In this document: piece by piece, positions 7,664-16,409 of the stretch
How the letters are laid out: each line of letters starts with the position of its first letter
Position numbering within the stretch: the stretch's first letter is position 1
Source of the DNA: a bacterium
GTDB taxonomy: Bacteria; Verrucomicrobiota; Lentisphaeria; Victivallales; GWF2-38-69
Direction of reading: 5' to 3'
Length of the DNA: 38,061 nt
Assembly (NCBI GenBank): GCA_021781705.1
Contig: JAJXWI010000015.1
Span: 1-38,061 of the forward strand
Notes under the pieces: model-generated
What the model was told of the DNA's origin: nothing
The model's input: only the letters and a program-made list of their open reading frames with translations
Database searches by the model: none
Program-made: the position numbers and the translations under genes

Positions 7664-7676
7664 GGGCGGAGCGTGC
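7664..7676 (+). promoter_or_regulatory. ops/JUMPstart-like antitermination element
   Basis: GGGCGGAGCGTGC differs from the enterobacterial ops element (GGCGGTAGCGTG, from memory) by the loss of a single T. A GTAACTG a few bases upstream resembles the GTAGCTG that precedes ops in JUMPstart sequences. It sits in the 230-base leader between a NusG/RfaH-type gene and the first sugar gene, 87 bases before the wbpA start, which is where such an element is expected. Known function: RNA polymerase pauses here and the non-template strand recruits RfaH. That it works so here is inference. Confidence 0.6.
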
Positions 7677-7763
7677 AAAAATCAGGTTTATGTTTTTATT
7701 CTTACAGCAAATTGTTGGTCATCAATTAATAGCAAATGGCTAAGTGAAAAATATTGGGTAAAA

Positions 7764-9071
7764 ATGCTTAAAAGTTTTCTGGGAAAAATTGAAAAGAGAG
7801 AAGCAGTAATAGGTGTTCTAGGTTTGGGATATGTCGGACTTCCTCTGCTTATAGAATTTTCTAAAGCTAACTTCAAAGTAATAGGATTCGATATTGATTC
7901 TCAAAAAGGGAAAATGTTAAAAGAGGGCAAGAGTTACATAAACCATATATCCGCGGAAAGTATAAAAAAAATGGTTAATTCTGGGAACTTTGAATGCCAT
8001 TCAGAATTTAGCCATGCAAGTAAATGTGATGCTATAATATTTTGCGTACCAACACCGCTTACAAGACAGCGTGAGCCGGATATGACTTATATAGTAAATT
8101 CCGCTGAAGCGATTGCGCCTTTTATTCGCAAAAATCAGCTATATTGTTTGGAATCAACTACATACCCAGGAACTACAGATGAAGTCTTGAAGCCTATCCT
8201 TGAAAAGAATGGGCTTAAGGCAGGAGAAGATTTCTTCCTGGCTTTTTCGCCAGAACGAGAAGACCCGAATAACAAAGATTATTCTACTTCTACCATACCA
8301 AAAGTGGTGGGCGGCTATAACCATGTGTCGCTTGAAGCTGCGCAAGCAATGTATAATACGGTTATCTGCAAAACCGTTCCTGTTTCTTCTACTGCTGCAG
8401 CTGAAGCTACAAAACTAATGGAAAACATCTTTAGATGCGTTAATATCGCAATGGTAAATGAGCTCAAAATTATTTTTGACAAAATGGGGATTGATATCTG
8501 GGAAGTTATAAACGCTGCTAAAACTAAACCGTTTGGATATATGCCATTTTATCCCGGCCCGGGATTGGGTGGGCACTGCATTCCTATTGACCCCTTCTAT
8601 CTGACCTGGAAAGCAAGAGAATTCGATTATTCAACTAAATTTATTGAATTAGCGGGAGAGATAAACTCAGCTATGCCAAAATATGTCGTGGGAAAAACAC
8701 TGAATGCGCTTAATGACAGGAAAAAAACTTTAAATGGAGCCCATGTCTTAATAGTTGGTCTGGCATATAAAAAGAATGTCGACGATATAAGAGAGAGTTC
8801 CTCATTTAAACTTTGGGAACTGTTGGAAGAAAAAGGAGCCATTGTTAATTATTACGACCCATATTGTCTCGAAATTCGAGATAATAGGCATTATTCCAAA
8901 TACGCTCACAAGAAATCTTGGGGTGATATTAATAACGTTTCTATATTCGATGCGGTAGTTATTTCTACTGATCATGATTGTATCGATTTTGACAAACTCC
9001 AGCAAAATGCCAGCTTGATTATTGACGCCAGGAACGCTGTCAAAACGGCAAACAATGTTGTAAAGGCTTAA
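7764..9071 (+). CDS. wbpA: UDP-N-acetylglucosamine 6-dehydrogenase (WbpA type)
   Basis: This NAD-dependent enzyme oxidises C6 of UDP-GlcNAc to UDP-GlcNAcA. The 435 residues show the N-terminal Rossmann motif GVLGLGYVGLP (17-27), the catalytic cysteine C272 in GGHCIPIDPFYL, and the C-terminal UDP-binding domain with the NVDDIRESSS stretch. The wording around the cysteine, including TWKAREF, is that of the WbpA group rather than of UDP-glucose dehydrogenase. It is the first sugar gene after the ops-like leader and is followed 11 bases later by a WbpP-like epimerase, the usual partner for making UDP-GalNAcA. The ribosome site is weak (GGGTAAAA). Confidence in the family is high; exact substrate is inferred. 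Confidence 0.92.
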   Translation: MLKSFLGKIEKREAVIGVLGLGYVGLPLLIEFSKANFKVIGFDIDSQKGKMLKEGKSYINHISAESIKKMVNSGNFECHSEFSHASKCDAIIFCVPTPLTRQREPDMTYIVNSAEAIAPFIRKNQLYCLESTTYPGTTDEVLKPILEKNGLKAGEDFFLAFSPEREDPNNKDYSTSTIPKVVGGYNHVSLEAAQAMYNTVICKTVPVSSTAAAEATKLMENIFRCVNIAMVNELKIIFDKMGIDIWEVINAAKTKPFGYMPFYPGPGLGGHCIPIDPFYLTWKAREFDYSTKFIELAGEINSAMPKYVVGKTLNALNDRKKTLNGAHVLIVGLAYKKNVDDIRESSSFKLWELLEEKGAIVNYYDPYCLEIRDNRHYSKYAHKKSWGDINNVSIFDAVVISTDHDCIDFDKLQQNASLIIDARNAVKTANNVVKA

Positions 9072-9082
9072 CTGTAAAAAAT

Positions 9083-10090
9083 ATGCTTAAGAATAAAAGA
9101 ATTCTAATTACTGGCGGAGCCGGTTTTATCGGTTCCAACCTTGTTGAGGCTTTTCTTCAACAGGGTAACGAAGTAGTTTGTTTTGACAATTTCTCTACGG
9201 GCAAAAAAGATAATATTATTGGGTTTTTGAATTGCAAAAGTTTTACGCTGATCGAGGGAGACATCAGGAATCTCAATATATGTAAAAAAGCATGCGATGG
9301 GATTGATTATGTTTTTCATCACGCTGCTATCGGCTCAGTCCCACGCTCAATTGAAGATCCCATAACAGTTACAGAAGTCAATGTTATGGGAACACTCAAT
9401 ATGTTAGTTGCGGCTCGTGATTCTAAAGTGAAACGGTTTATTTATGCGGCGAGCAGTTCTACTTATGGTGACAGTGAATCTCTCCCGAAGATTGAAGATG
9501 AAATAGGCAAGCCTCTTTCTCCCTATGCAATTACAAAGTACGCAAATGAACTTTATGGCGAAAACTTTTCCAGACTTTACGGGATGAAAACTATTGGCTT
9601 GCGGTATTTTAACGTTTTTGGCAGAAAACAGGATCCACTTGGCGCTTATGCCGCAGTTATTCCCAAATTTATAATTTCTCTTATCAAGCGTGAAAGCCCG
9701 ATAATTAATGGAGATGGTACATATTCTAGGGATTTTGCCTATATTGACAATGTAATTCAAGCTAATGAATTAGCGGCTTTAGTTTCTTGGCAAAATCTAC
9801 GAACCACGAACAACGAGCTATCAACTATCTTCAATATTGCCTGCGGCGGGTGCATATCACTAAATGAACTTTTCCATATATTAAGGGATAATCTTTCATT
9901 TTTTGATCCTAAAATAGCAAATGTTCAGCCGAAGTATGGCCCTGCAAGAGAAGGAGACATCCCTCATTCTCTTGCGGATATAAGCAAAGCACGGAATTTG
10001 TTAGAATATGCTCCAAGTTATAGCGTCAAAGATGGACTAAAAAACACAGTAAAATGGTATTGGGAAAATAAAGAAAAAGTGTGTTCGTAA
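9083..10090 (+). CDS. wbpP: UDP-HexNAc(A) C4-epimerase (WbpP/GalE family)
   Basis: This extended short-chain dehydrogenase of 335 residues interconverts gluco and galacto forms of UDP-N-acetylhexosamines or their uronic acids. The NAD-binding motif GGAGFIG (11-17), the catalytic SSSTYG serine region and the Y148-x3-K152 pair are all present. Following a WbpA homologue, it likely converts UDP-GlcNAcA to UDP-GalNAcA or supplies UDP-GalNAc. Oddity: at roughly residues 239-248 the chain carries an LRTTNNELST insert encoded by a short AACCACG-type repeat that also occurs in the next gene. Because the frame and the following conserved segments are intact, the insert probably lies in a surface loop. 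Confidence 0.85.
   Translation: MLKNKRILITGGAGFIGSNLVEAFLQQGNEVVCFDNFSTGKKDNIIGFLNCKSFTLIEGDIRNLNICKKACDGIDYVFHHAAIGSVPRSIEDPITVTEVNVMGTLNMLVAARDSKVKRFIYAASSSTYGDSESLPKIEDEIGKPLSPYAITKYANELYGENFSRLYGMKTIGLRYFNVFGRKQDPLGAYAAVIPKFIISLIKRESPIINGDGTYSRDFAYIDNVIQANELAALVSWQNLRTTNNELSTIFNIACGGCISLNELFHILRDNLSFFDPKIANVQPKYGPAREGDIPHSLADISKARNLLEYAPSYSVKDGLKNTVKWYWENKEKVCS
9797..9826 (+). repeat. Short AACCACG-type repeat inside the epimerase gene
   Basis: This segment contains ACGAACCACGAAC (9799-9811), identical to 10287-10299 in the lipoprotein gene; over 30 bases the two copies agree at 23 positions. It is in frame and adds a polar, low-complexity stretch to the protein. It has the look of a small dispersed repeat that tolerates insertion into coding DNA. 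Confidence 0.55.
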
Positions 10091-10208
10091 AAATAAATAA
10101 TTTTAATGAAGTATATTGGAATAGTTGAAAGTAAAATAAGACTATTGGAAAAAACTTCAGGAAATAGAAATCAATAAATAATAAAAATTAAAAATACAGG
10201 AGGCTACA

Positions 10209-11549
10209 ATGAAAAAAACTCTAAAAATGATGGCATTAATGGTCTGTGCAGCAGTGCTTTTTACTGCCTGCGGCAAATCATCAACCACGAACCACGAACT
10301 ACAAACTAAAAACCTTGTTTCCAACGGCGATTTCGAAAAAGGTACTACCTCACCTGACGGCTGGCATACACACAATCAATTCCTCAACGATGTCACTGGC
10401 TGGGCAACAGACGAAGTCCATTCAGGCAAACATTCTCTCAAAATCGAGAATATCGGCGGCACCAGCGCTTACTGGGAGGGCGAGCCTATAGTATTCGATA
10501 CTCCGACTCGACTTTTTTCAGCTAGCGTATGGAGTATGGGTAAAGATATCAAAGGGGAAAAGGGGATATGTCAGCTTGTCTTTGATGTCGTATTTTTAAA
10601 AGAGAATGAAGCTAAACAAAGAGTTTTTGTTAGTGTCCCGACTACTAAATTAGGATGGCAGCAGATTTCTCAGAGATTTCTTTTTGCATCTGACATTAAA
10701 ATGATTATTCCGTATTTTATGTTTTCAGGTGCTCTTGGAAGTGTCTGGTTTGATGACTTAAACGTAAATGCAATTCAAATTGACTGGGGTAAAGCTAATA
10801 CTTTGTTTGACACCAATAAAGGCGGAAAATTTACTGGTACGTTTGAGAAAGGTGAAGGCAATTCATTAACTTTTAAGGGGAAACAAGCTGTATTTTCAAC
10901 TGATTTTATTCCTGTAAATCCTAATAAGGTTTATAGTCTTTCTGGTGAATTTAAGTCACTAGGAAGTCAAAAAAGTGTGGCTTATTTTGGGTTTGCTGCG
11001 TATTATGACAAAAACAAACAACCTATTTCTATAGCTTCGCAACGGCATATACCAAAAACAGAGACGGAACTGATAAAATCATGTAAAGCTACCGATAAAA
11101 CTGTTATAGTTAAAAATGCTAGCAGTTGGTCTGGTTCTCCATTAGGCTGTATTGCCTTTAATATTGATGATTCAGGCCAATACAAAGATATTCCTAATTT
11201 TAATCTTTCTCCATTTGGTATTGACAAAATTGAAAAGTTTGGACAATTTTGGAAAATAAGTTTATCCAAAGAAATTGGGTGTAATTATCCTGCAAAAACA
11301 AAAATTAGACAGCATTCTCATAATGACAAATGGCTCGATCCGTATGTATATAGTGCTCTCAATGGACTTTATATCCCTAACAGTTGGACTCAATATCAGA
11401 GTGTGAATGGTCTCAGGGATATTAATTTAGGATTCTATTTAGGAGCTCAATTCATTAAAGTCTTGTTATTCGTGAATTACGACGACAATAGCAATTCAAT
11501 TCTTTCTGTTAGAAATATTAAGCTGCAGGAATCGTCAATAGAGAATTAA
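10209..11549 (+). CDS. Lipoprotein with carbohydrate-binding-like beta-sandwich domains
   Basis: The 446-residue product begins with a lipoprotein signal peptide (KK followed by a hydrophobic run) and lipobox FTAC with the modified cysteine at 21, so it should be membrane-anchored outside the cytoplasm. Residues 22-36 are a polar tether, partly encoded by an AACCACG repeat. From about 36 to 195 the pattern NLVSNGDFE, W, SGKHSLKI and WFDDLNV is that of a carbohydrate-binding module of the CBM4/9 sort; the rest looks like a second beta-rich domain. The ribosome site AGGAGG is the best in the cluster. A secreted glycan-binding protein among cytoplasmic sugar genes suggests a role in holding or processing the polymer at the surface. 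No catalytic motif was recognised. Confidence 0.65.
   Translation: MKKTLKMMALMVCAAVLFTACGKSSTTNHELQTKNLVSNGDFEKGTTSPDGWHTHNQFLNDVTGWATDEVHSGKHSLKIENIGGTSAYWEGEPIVFDTPTRLFSASVWSMGKDIKGEKGICQLVFDVVFLKENEAKQRVFVSVPTTKLGWQQISQRFLFASDIKMIIPYFMFSGALGSVWFDDLNVNAIQIDWGKANTLFDTNKGGKFTGTFEKGEGNSLTFKGKQAVFSTDFIPVNPNKVYSLSGEFKSLGSQKSVAYFGFAAYYDKNKQPISIASQRHIPKTETELIKSCKATDKTVIVKNASSWSGSPLGCIAFNIDDSGQYKDIPNFNLSPFGIDKIEKFGQFWKISLSKEIGCNYPAKTKIRQHSHNDKWLDPYVYSALNGLYIPNSWTQYQSVNGLRDINLGFYLGAQFIKVLLFVNYDDNSNSILSVRNIKLQESSIEN
10285..10314 (+). repeat. Short AACCACG-type repeat inside the lipoprotein gene
   Basis: This segment holds two back-to-back AACCACG heptamers followed by AACTAC. It matches 9797-9826 at 23 of 30 positions, with a 13-base identical core. 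It encodes part of the tether just after the lipid-modified cysteine. Confidence 0.55.
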
Positions 11550-11551
11550 TA

Positions 11552-12538
11552 ATGGGCTCAAACATAAATGTTTTAGTGACTGGGGCTGATGGTTTTATAG
11601 GCAGCCATTTAACTGAACTGTTACTATCTAAAAGTTATAAAGTTAGAGCCTTGTCTCAATATAATTCCTTTAACAGCTGGGGGTGGCTTGATGGTATAAT
11701 CCACCCTAATCTTGAAGTTTTAAGCGGAGATATTCGAGATCATCACTATTGTAAGCACGTTACTGGAGATATTGACATAATATTTCATTTGGCAGCATTA
11801 ATAGCAATTCCTTACTCCTATGTTGCTCCATCAAGTTATATTGAAACAAATGTCATGGGAACTTTGAATCTATGCCAGGCAGCTCTCGATAATGGTGTTA
11901 AACGGTTAATACACACATCTACCAGTGAGGTTTATGGCACTGCGATATATGTGCCAATTGATGAAAAACATCCAAAACAACCTCAGTCGCCATATAGCGC
12001 CAGTAAAATTGGTGCTGATGCAATAGCAATGAGTTTCTATAATTCTTTCAATCTTCCAGTGACTATCGCAAGACCATTTAATACATACGGGCCAAGGCAA
12101 TCAGCTAGGGCAATAATTCCTTCAATAATTACTCAAATAGCTTCAGGTGTAAACGAGATTAAGGTTGGAGATCTTACACCAACAAGAGATTTGAATTATG
12201 TGGAAGATATTTGCAAAGGTTTTATTGCTCTGTCTGAATGCGAAGCTACCATAGGGAAAGAAATCAACATCTGTTCAAATTATGAAATTTCTATGATAAA
12301 AGTTTTTTCTTTGATTAAAGAAATAATGAATTCAGACGTTGAATTCGTTTGCGATGAACAGCGCGTTAGACCAAAAAACTCTGAAGTTTTCAGATTGTGG
12401 GGAGATAACTCTTTAATAAATAAACTGACTGGTTTTAAACCATCTCTAAGCATAAATGAAGGTTTAAAAAATACATGTAAGTGGTTTTCTGATCCATCAA
12501 ATCTAAAGAAATATAAAGGCAATATATATAATGTCTGA
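11552..12538 (+). CDS. legB: NAD-dependent 4,6-dehydratase LegB
   Basis: LegB removes water from a nucleotide-linked GlcNAc to give the 4-keto-6-deoxy sugar, the first committed step to legionaminic acid. The 328-residue extended SDR shows VTGADGFIGSHL at the N-terminus, TSTSEVYG and the Y148-x3-K152 catalytic pair (PYSASK), and the ARPFNTYGPRQS stretch typical of this dehydratase group. The nucleotide may be UDP or, as in Campylobacter, GDP; the PtmE-like gene downstream favours GDP. It overlaps the LegC gene by 8 bases and heads a tightly overlapping run legB-legC-legH-legI-legG, so these are translated together. The alternative of a different NDP-sugar dehydratase is unlikely given the neighbours. 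Confidence 0.88.
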   Translation: MGSNINVLVTGADGFIGSHLTELLLSKSYKVRALSQYNSFNSWGWLDGIIHPNLEVLSGDIRDHHYCKHVTGDIDIIFHLAALIAIPYSYVAPSSYIETNVMGTLNLCQAALDNGVKRLIHTSTSEVYGTAIYVPIDEKHPKQPQSPYSASKIGADAIAMSFYNSFNLPVTIARPFNTYGPRQSARAIIPSIITQIASGVNEIKVGDLTPTRDLNYVEDICKGFIALSECEATIGKEINICSNYEISMIKVFSLIKEIMNSDVEFVCDEQRVRPKNSEVFRLWGDNSLINKLTGFKPSLSINEGLKNTCKWFSDPSNLKKYKGNIYNV

Positions 12539-13679
12539 ATATTTTGAGATAATAGATTTTATAAAATCTATTTATCCCGATGAAAATCCTGTTCCTCTGC
12601 ATGCTCCCAGGTTTCTTGGGAATGAGAAAAAGTATCTAAATGAGTGTGTAGATTCTACATTTGTTTCAAGTGTCGGAGCCTTTGTTGATTTGTTTGAAAA
12701 AGAATTTGCTAAGTATGTTGGGGCAAAGTATGCAGTCGCAGTTGTTAATGGAACGGCTGCACTTCATGTAGTATTAAAGCTTGCCGGAGTACAGAATGAT
12801 GATGAAGTCATTACACAACCTCTTACATTTATAGCTACTGTTAATTCAATAACTTATTGCGGTGCTAGACCAGTATTTATAGATGTTGATACCGAAACGA
12901 TGGGGCTAAGTCCTGATGCTCTTCAAAAGTTTTTGCTAAATAATTGTAGAATAGAAAACAAAACGTGTATCAATAAATCCACCGGTAAGAAAATCAAAGC
13001 TTGCCTGCCTATGCATACCTTTGGTCACCCGGTAAGGATTGATAGGATAAAGGATATCTGTGATGAATGGAACATTACTCTGGTTGAAGATGCGGCTGAA
13101 TCTCTTGGGAGCTACTACAATAACAACCATACAGGCACGTTTGGAAAAGTCGGCATTTTTAGCTTTAATGGAAATAAGATCATTACATCTGGCGGTGGCG
13201 GTGCAATAGTAACTAATGATGAGTTATTGGCAAAAAAAGCTAAGTACATAACGACGACGGCAAAAATTCCACACAAATGGGAATTTGTACATGATGAGGT
13301 AGGTTATAATTACCGTATGCCTAACATTAATGCCGCCCTTTTATGTGCTCAACTTGAAAATCTTGAGAAATTTCTAGAAAGCAAAAGAAAATTGGCTGGA
13401 TTGTATTCGAAATTGTTCCGATCACATAATATGAAATTTTTTAATGAACCGGCTAATGCAAAATCGAACTATTGGTTGAATTCTGTCATTTTAAATGACA
13501 GAATTCGGCGAGATGAGTTTTTAGAATCTACAAATAACAATGGTGTCATGACAAGGCCAATTTGGAAGTTGATGAACAAGTTGGAGATGTTTAAAGATTG
13601 TCAAGCCGGAGAATTAAAAAATGCTCTTTGGCTTGCAGAAAGGGTAGTTAACATTCCCAGCAGTGTGATAGTGAAATGA
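12531..13679 (+). CDS. legC: PLP-dependent sugar aminotransferase LegC
   Basis: LegC adds an amino group to C4 of the keto sugar made by LegB. This 382-residue DegT/DnrJ/EryC1-family enzyme has the PLP lysine K216 in SFNGNKIITSGGGG, the cofactor-binding acidic residue in VEDAAESLGS (D187), and the NGTAALH phosphate cup (73-79). The N-terminal extension with LHAPRFLGNEKKY is characteristic of the LegC subgroup. It starts inside the end of legB, preceded by AAAGG, and its TGA overlaps the ATG of the next gene. Confidence 0.92.
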   Translation: MSEYFEIIDFIKSIYPDENPVPLHAPRFLGNEKKYLNECVDSTFVSSVGAFVDLFEKEFAKYVGAKYAVAVVNGTAALHVVLKLAGVQNDDEVITQPLTFIATVNSITYCGARPVFIDVDTETMGLSPDALQKFLLNNCRIENKTCINKSTGKKIKACLPMHTFGHPVRIDRIKDICDEWNITLVEDAAESLGSYYNNNHTGTFGKVGIFSFNGNKIITSGGGGAIVTNDELLAKKAKYITTTAKIPHKWEFVHDEVGYNYRMPNINAALLCAQLENLEKFLESKRKLAGLYSKLFRSHNMKFFNEPANAKSNYWLNSVILNDRIRRDEFLESTNNNGVMTRPIWKLMNKLEMFKDCQAGELKNALWLAERVVNIPSSVIVK

Positions 13680-14248
13680 AAGAAATTATACTTGTAGGTG
13701 GTGGAGGCCATTGCAAATCAGTTATAGACGTCATAGAGCTCGAAAATAAATATAAAATAATTGGTGTTATAGATAAAAAAGAATTAATTGGCTCAAAAGT
13801 TTTGGATTATGATGTTATTGGCTGTGATGATGATTTAGGGAACTTGTGTAGATCTTGTAAATATGCCGTTATTACTGTAGGTCAGACTAATTTGCCTACT
13901 ACTCGCATCAGTCTTTTCGAAAAGTTAGTTACTACTGGTTTTATCCTGCCATTTATTGTGTCGTCTCGTGCCTATATTTCGAAGTACGCATTTATTGGAG
14001 AAGGTACCGTTGTTATGCACGATGTCCTAGTCAATGCCAGTGCGAAAATAGGTAGAGGCTGTATTATAAATACAAAAGCCCTCATTGAACACGATGCAAT
14101 CATAGAAGATAATTGCCACGTCAGTACGGGCGCGATAGTAAATGGTGGCGTTATCGTAAAAGCAAATACATTTTATGGCAGCAATGCCACTTCAAAACAA
14201 TGCGCTGAAGTAAGCGGATTCATTAAGGCTGGTAGTGTTGTTAAATGA
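13676..14248 (+). CDS. legH: Sugar O/N-acetyltransferase of the NeuD/PglD/LegH type
   Basis: The 190 residues form an N-terminal small Rossmann-like domain (EIILVGGGGHCKSVIDVI) and a left-handed beta-helix of hexapeptide repeats from about 105, the PglD/NeuD architecture. In the legionaminic route the enzyme at this step (LegH) N-acetylates the 4-amino group to give the 2,4-diacetamido sugar. The catalytic histidine of this family is probably the one in the IEHDAIIE segment. It overlaps both neighbours by 4 bases (ATGA), between the aminotransferase and the synthase, exactly where LegH belongs. The family is sure; N- versus O-acetylation is inferred from context. Confidence 0.82.
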   Translation: MKEIILVGGGGHCKSVIDVIELENKYKIIGVIDKKELIGSKVLDYDVIGCDDDLGNLCRSCKYAVITVGQTNLPTTRISLFEKLVTTGFILPFIVSSRAYISKYAFIGEGTVVMHDVLVNASAKIGRGCIINTKALIEHDAIIEDNCHVSTGAIVNGGVIVKANTFYGSNATSKQCAEVSGFIKAGSVVK

Positions 14249-15243
14249 AAAAAGTGTTTATAATAGCTGAAGCAGGTGTCAATCACAACGGAAGTGTTGA
14301 AATCGCCAAACAGTTGATTGATATAGCTGTAGAGGCTGGAGCTGATGCTGTTAAATTTCAGACATTTAAGGCGGAAAAGTTAGTCTCTAAAATAGCAGAA
14401 AAAGCCGAATATCAAAAACAAGCAACAGATAAAATCGAATCTCAATATGAGATGATTAAAAAGTTAGAACTTGATGTTAACGCCCATAAAGAACTAATTT
14501 TGTATTGCAACCAAAAGGGAATTATATTTTTATCCACGCCATTTGACCACGATAGCATTGATCTTCTTAACGATTTGGGACTTGAAATATTTAAGATTCC
14601 TAGTGGAGAGATTAATAATCTTCCATATCTGAGAGCCATAGGAAAATTAGGCAAAAAAGTAATACTCTCTACAGGTATGTCGGATATAGGAGAAATTGAA
14701 GACGCATTAGATATTTTAATAGAATCAGGAACGTCAAAGGAGAATGTTACAATTCTTCATGCTAATACAGAGTATCCAACGCCAATGGAAGATGTTAACT
14801 TAAGAGCTATGCAAACCATTGCTGAAACTTTTAAAATTTCAGTGGGCTACAGCGATCATACTTTAGGAATAGAGGTTCCAATTGCTGCTGTTGCACTCGG
14901 TTCTACAGTTATAGAAAAGCACTTTACTTTGGATAAAGTGATGGAAGGCCCTGACCACAAAGCTTCTCTTGAGCCTCATGAACTTAAGGAGATGGTTAGA
15001 GTTATAAGAAATATAGAGAAAGCGTTAGGAAGTGGTATTAAGAAGCCAAGCAACAGCGAAAGAAATAATATTTCTATAGCACGTAAGAGCATTACAGCGT
15101 GTCGACAGATTCGCAAAGGGGAAGAATTAAATAGTAATAATATCACAATTAAACGTCCCGGTAATGGAATCAGCCCTATGCGATGGGATGAGATTTTAGG
15201 AACTATTGCAACTAAAGATTACAAAACCGATGATGTGATATGA
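14245..15243 (+). CDS. legI: Legionaminic acid synthase (NeuB family)
   Basis: This enzyme condenses phosphoenolpyruvate with 2,4-diacetamido-2,4,6-trideoxymannose to form the nine-carbon legionaminic acid. The 332 residues open with AEAGVNHNG (8-16), continue with VKFQTFKAE, and keep the EKHFTLD and GPDHKASLEP metal and substrate motifs; the C-terminal 60 residues (KSITACRQIRKGE onward) are the antifreeze-like SAF domain that caps the partner subunit. The NeuB fold alone does not separate sialic, legionaminic and pseudaminic synthases; the legB and legC genes beside it point to legionaminic acid. It overlaps both neighbours by 4 bases. Confidence 0.88.
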   Translation: MKKVFIIAEAGVNHNGSVEIAKQLIDIAVEAGADAVKFQTFKAEKLVSKIAEKAEYQKQATDKIESQYEMIKKLELDVNAHKELILYCNQKGIIFLSTPFDHDSIDLLNDLGLEIFKIPSGEINNLPYLRAIGKLGKKVILSTGMSDIGEIEDALDILIESGTSKENVTILHANTEYPTPMEDVNLRAMQTIAETFKISVGYSDHTLGIEVPIAAVALGSTVIEKHFTLDKVMEGPDHKASLEPHELKEMVRVIRNIEKALGSGIKKPSNSERNNISIARKSITACRQIRKGEELNSNNITIKRPGNGISPMRWDEILGTIATKDYKTDDVI

Positions 15244-16391
15244 AGATTTGTTTTGTTACCGGAACGCGGGCTGAATATGGATTGCTATACTGGCTGATGA
15301 GAGACATTCAAAAGGATCCATTTTTTGAATGTCAACTGATTGTAACGGGAATGCACCTCAGTCCTGAATTCGGGCTTACATACAAAGAAATAGAAAAAGA
15401 TTTCAAAATAGATAAGAAAGTTGAGATGTTGCTCTCTTCTGATACCCCCGTAGGTATTTCTAAGTCGATGGGATTAGCGCAAATTTCATTTGCTGAAGCT
15501 TATCAAGAACTAAAACCTGATTTAACTGTTGTACTTGGCGATAGATATGAAGTATTCAGTGCAGTAAGTGCTGCAATGATTGCTAGAATTCCAGTAGCGC
15601 ATATTCACGGGGGGGAAGTGACTGAAGGTGCATTTGATGAAGCAATACGACACAGTATAACTAAAATGTCTCATCTTCATTTTACCTCAACTGAAGAATA
15701 TCGAAGTAGAGTCATACAGCTTGGCGAATATCCCAATAGAGTTTTTAACGTAGGCGCTATTGGCTTGGAAAACAAAAAAAGATTAAAATTGCTTACAAAA
15801 GAAGAGTTTGAAAAAGGTATAAATTTTGAATTAAACAAGAAAAATATACTTGTCACTTTTCATCCGGTAACTCTTGAGAATTCAACTGCAGAAATGCAGT
15901 TCAACGAGTTGTTAAGTGCTATAAATGAGCTTGAAGATACTCATATAATTTTTACTAAAGCTAATTCAGATACTGATGGGCGTATTATTAATCAATTAAT
16001 TGATAGTTATGTTTCAAAAAATGGACAAGAATCAATTTCTTTTACTTCTCTTGGGCAACTTAGATATTTATCTGGTATGCAATATGTCGATGCAGTAGTA
16101 GGAAACAGTTCAAGCGGAATTATTGAAGCCCCGAGTTTTAAAATAGGGACAATAAATATTGGGGATAGGCAAAAAGGACGTGTAAAAGCTGAAAGTGTTA
16201 TTGATTGCCAACCTGACAAAGATTCAATCCTAAAAGCTTTCAATAAACTTTATTCAAATGAATTTAAACTTTTATTAGAGAATATTAAGAATCCTTATGA
16301 ATGTACAAATACGGTAAACAAAATAATTAGAGAGATAAAATCTTCTGATTTATCCGATATTTTGAAGAAAACTTTTTATGATCTGGAATGA
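15240..16391 (+). CDS. legG: Hydrolysing NDP-sugar 2-epimerase (NeuC/LegG)
   Basis: This enzyme removes the nucleotide from the 2,4-diacetamido sugar and inverts C2, giving the manno-type substrate for the synthase. The 383-residue GT-B-like protein shows GTRAEYG (8-14), VLGDRYE, HIHGGE and VTFHPVTLE, all NeuC signatures, plus the GNSSSGIIEAP nucleotide-binding segment near the C-terminus. Its presence, rather than a PseG-type hydrolase, argues for legionaminic over pseudaminic acid. It ends the run of overlapping genes. Confidence 0.9.
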   Translation: MKICFVTGTRAEYGLLYWLMRDIQKDPFFECQLIVTGMHLSPEFGLTYKEIEKDFKIDKKVEMLLSSDTPVGISKSMGLAQISFAEAYQELKPDLTVVLGDRYEVFSAVSAAMIARIPVAHIHGGEVTEGAFDEAIRHSITKMSHLHFTSTEEYRSRVIQLGEYPNRVFNVGAIGLENKKRLKLLTKEEFEKGINFELNKKNILVTFHPVTLENSTAEMQFNELLSAINELEDTHIIFTKANSDTDGRIINQLIDSYVSKNGQESISFTSLGQLRYLSGMQYVDAVVGNSSSGIIEAPSFKIGTINIGDRQKGRVKAESVIDCQPDKDSILKAFNKLYSNEFKLLLENIKNPYECTNTVNKIIREIKSSDLSDILKKTFYDLE

Positions 16392-16409
16392 TTTTTTGTA
16401 AAAAACAAT

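Noticed and set aside
10123-10146. Inverted repeat AATAGT / ACTATT before the lipoprotein gene as a terminator
   Set aside because: Only 6 base pairs, AT-rich, with a long loop and no T-run after it.
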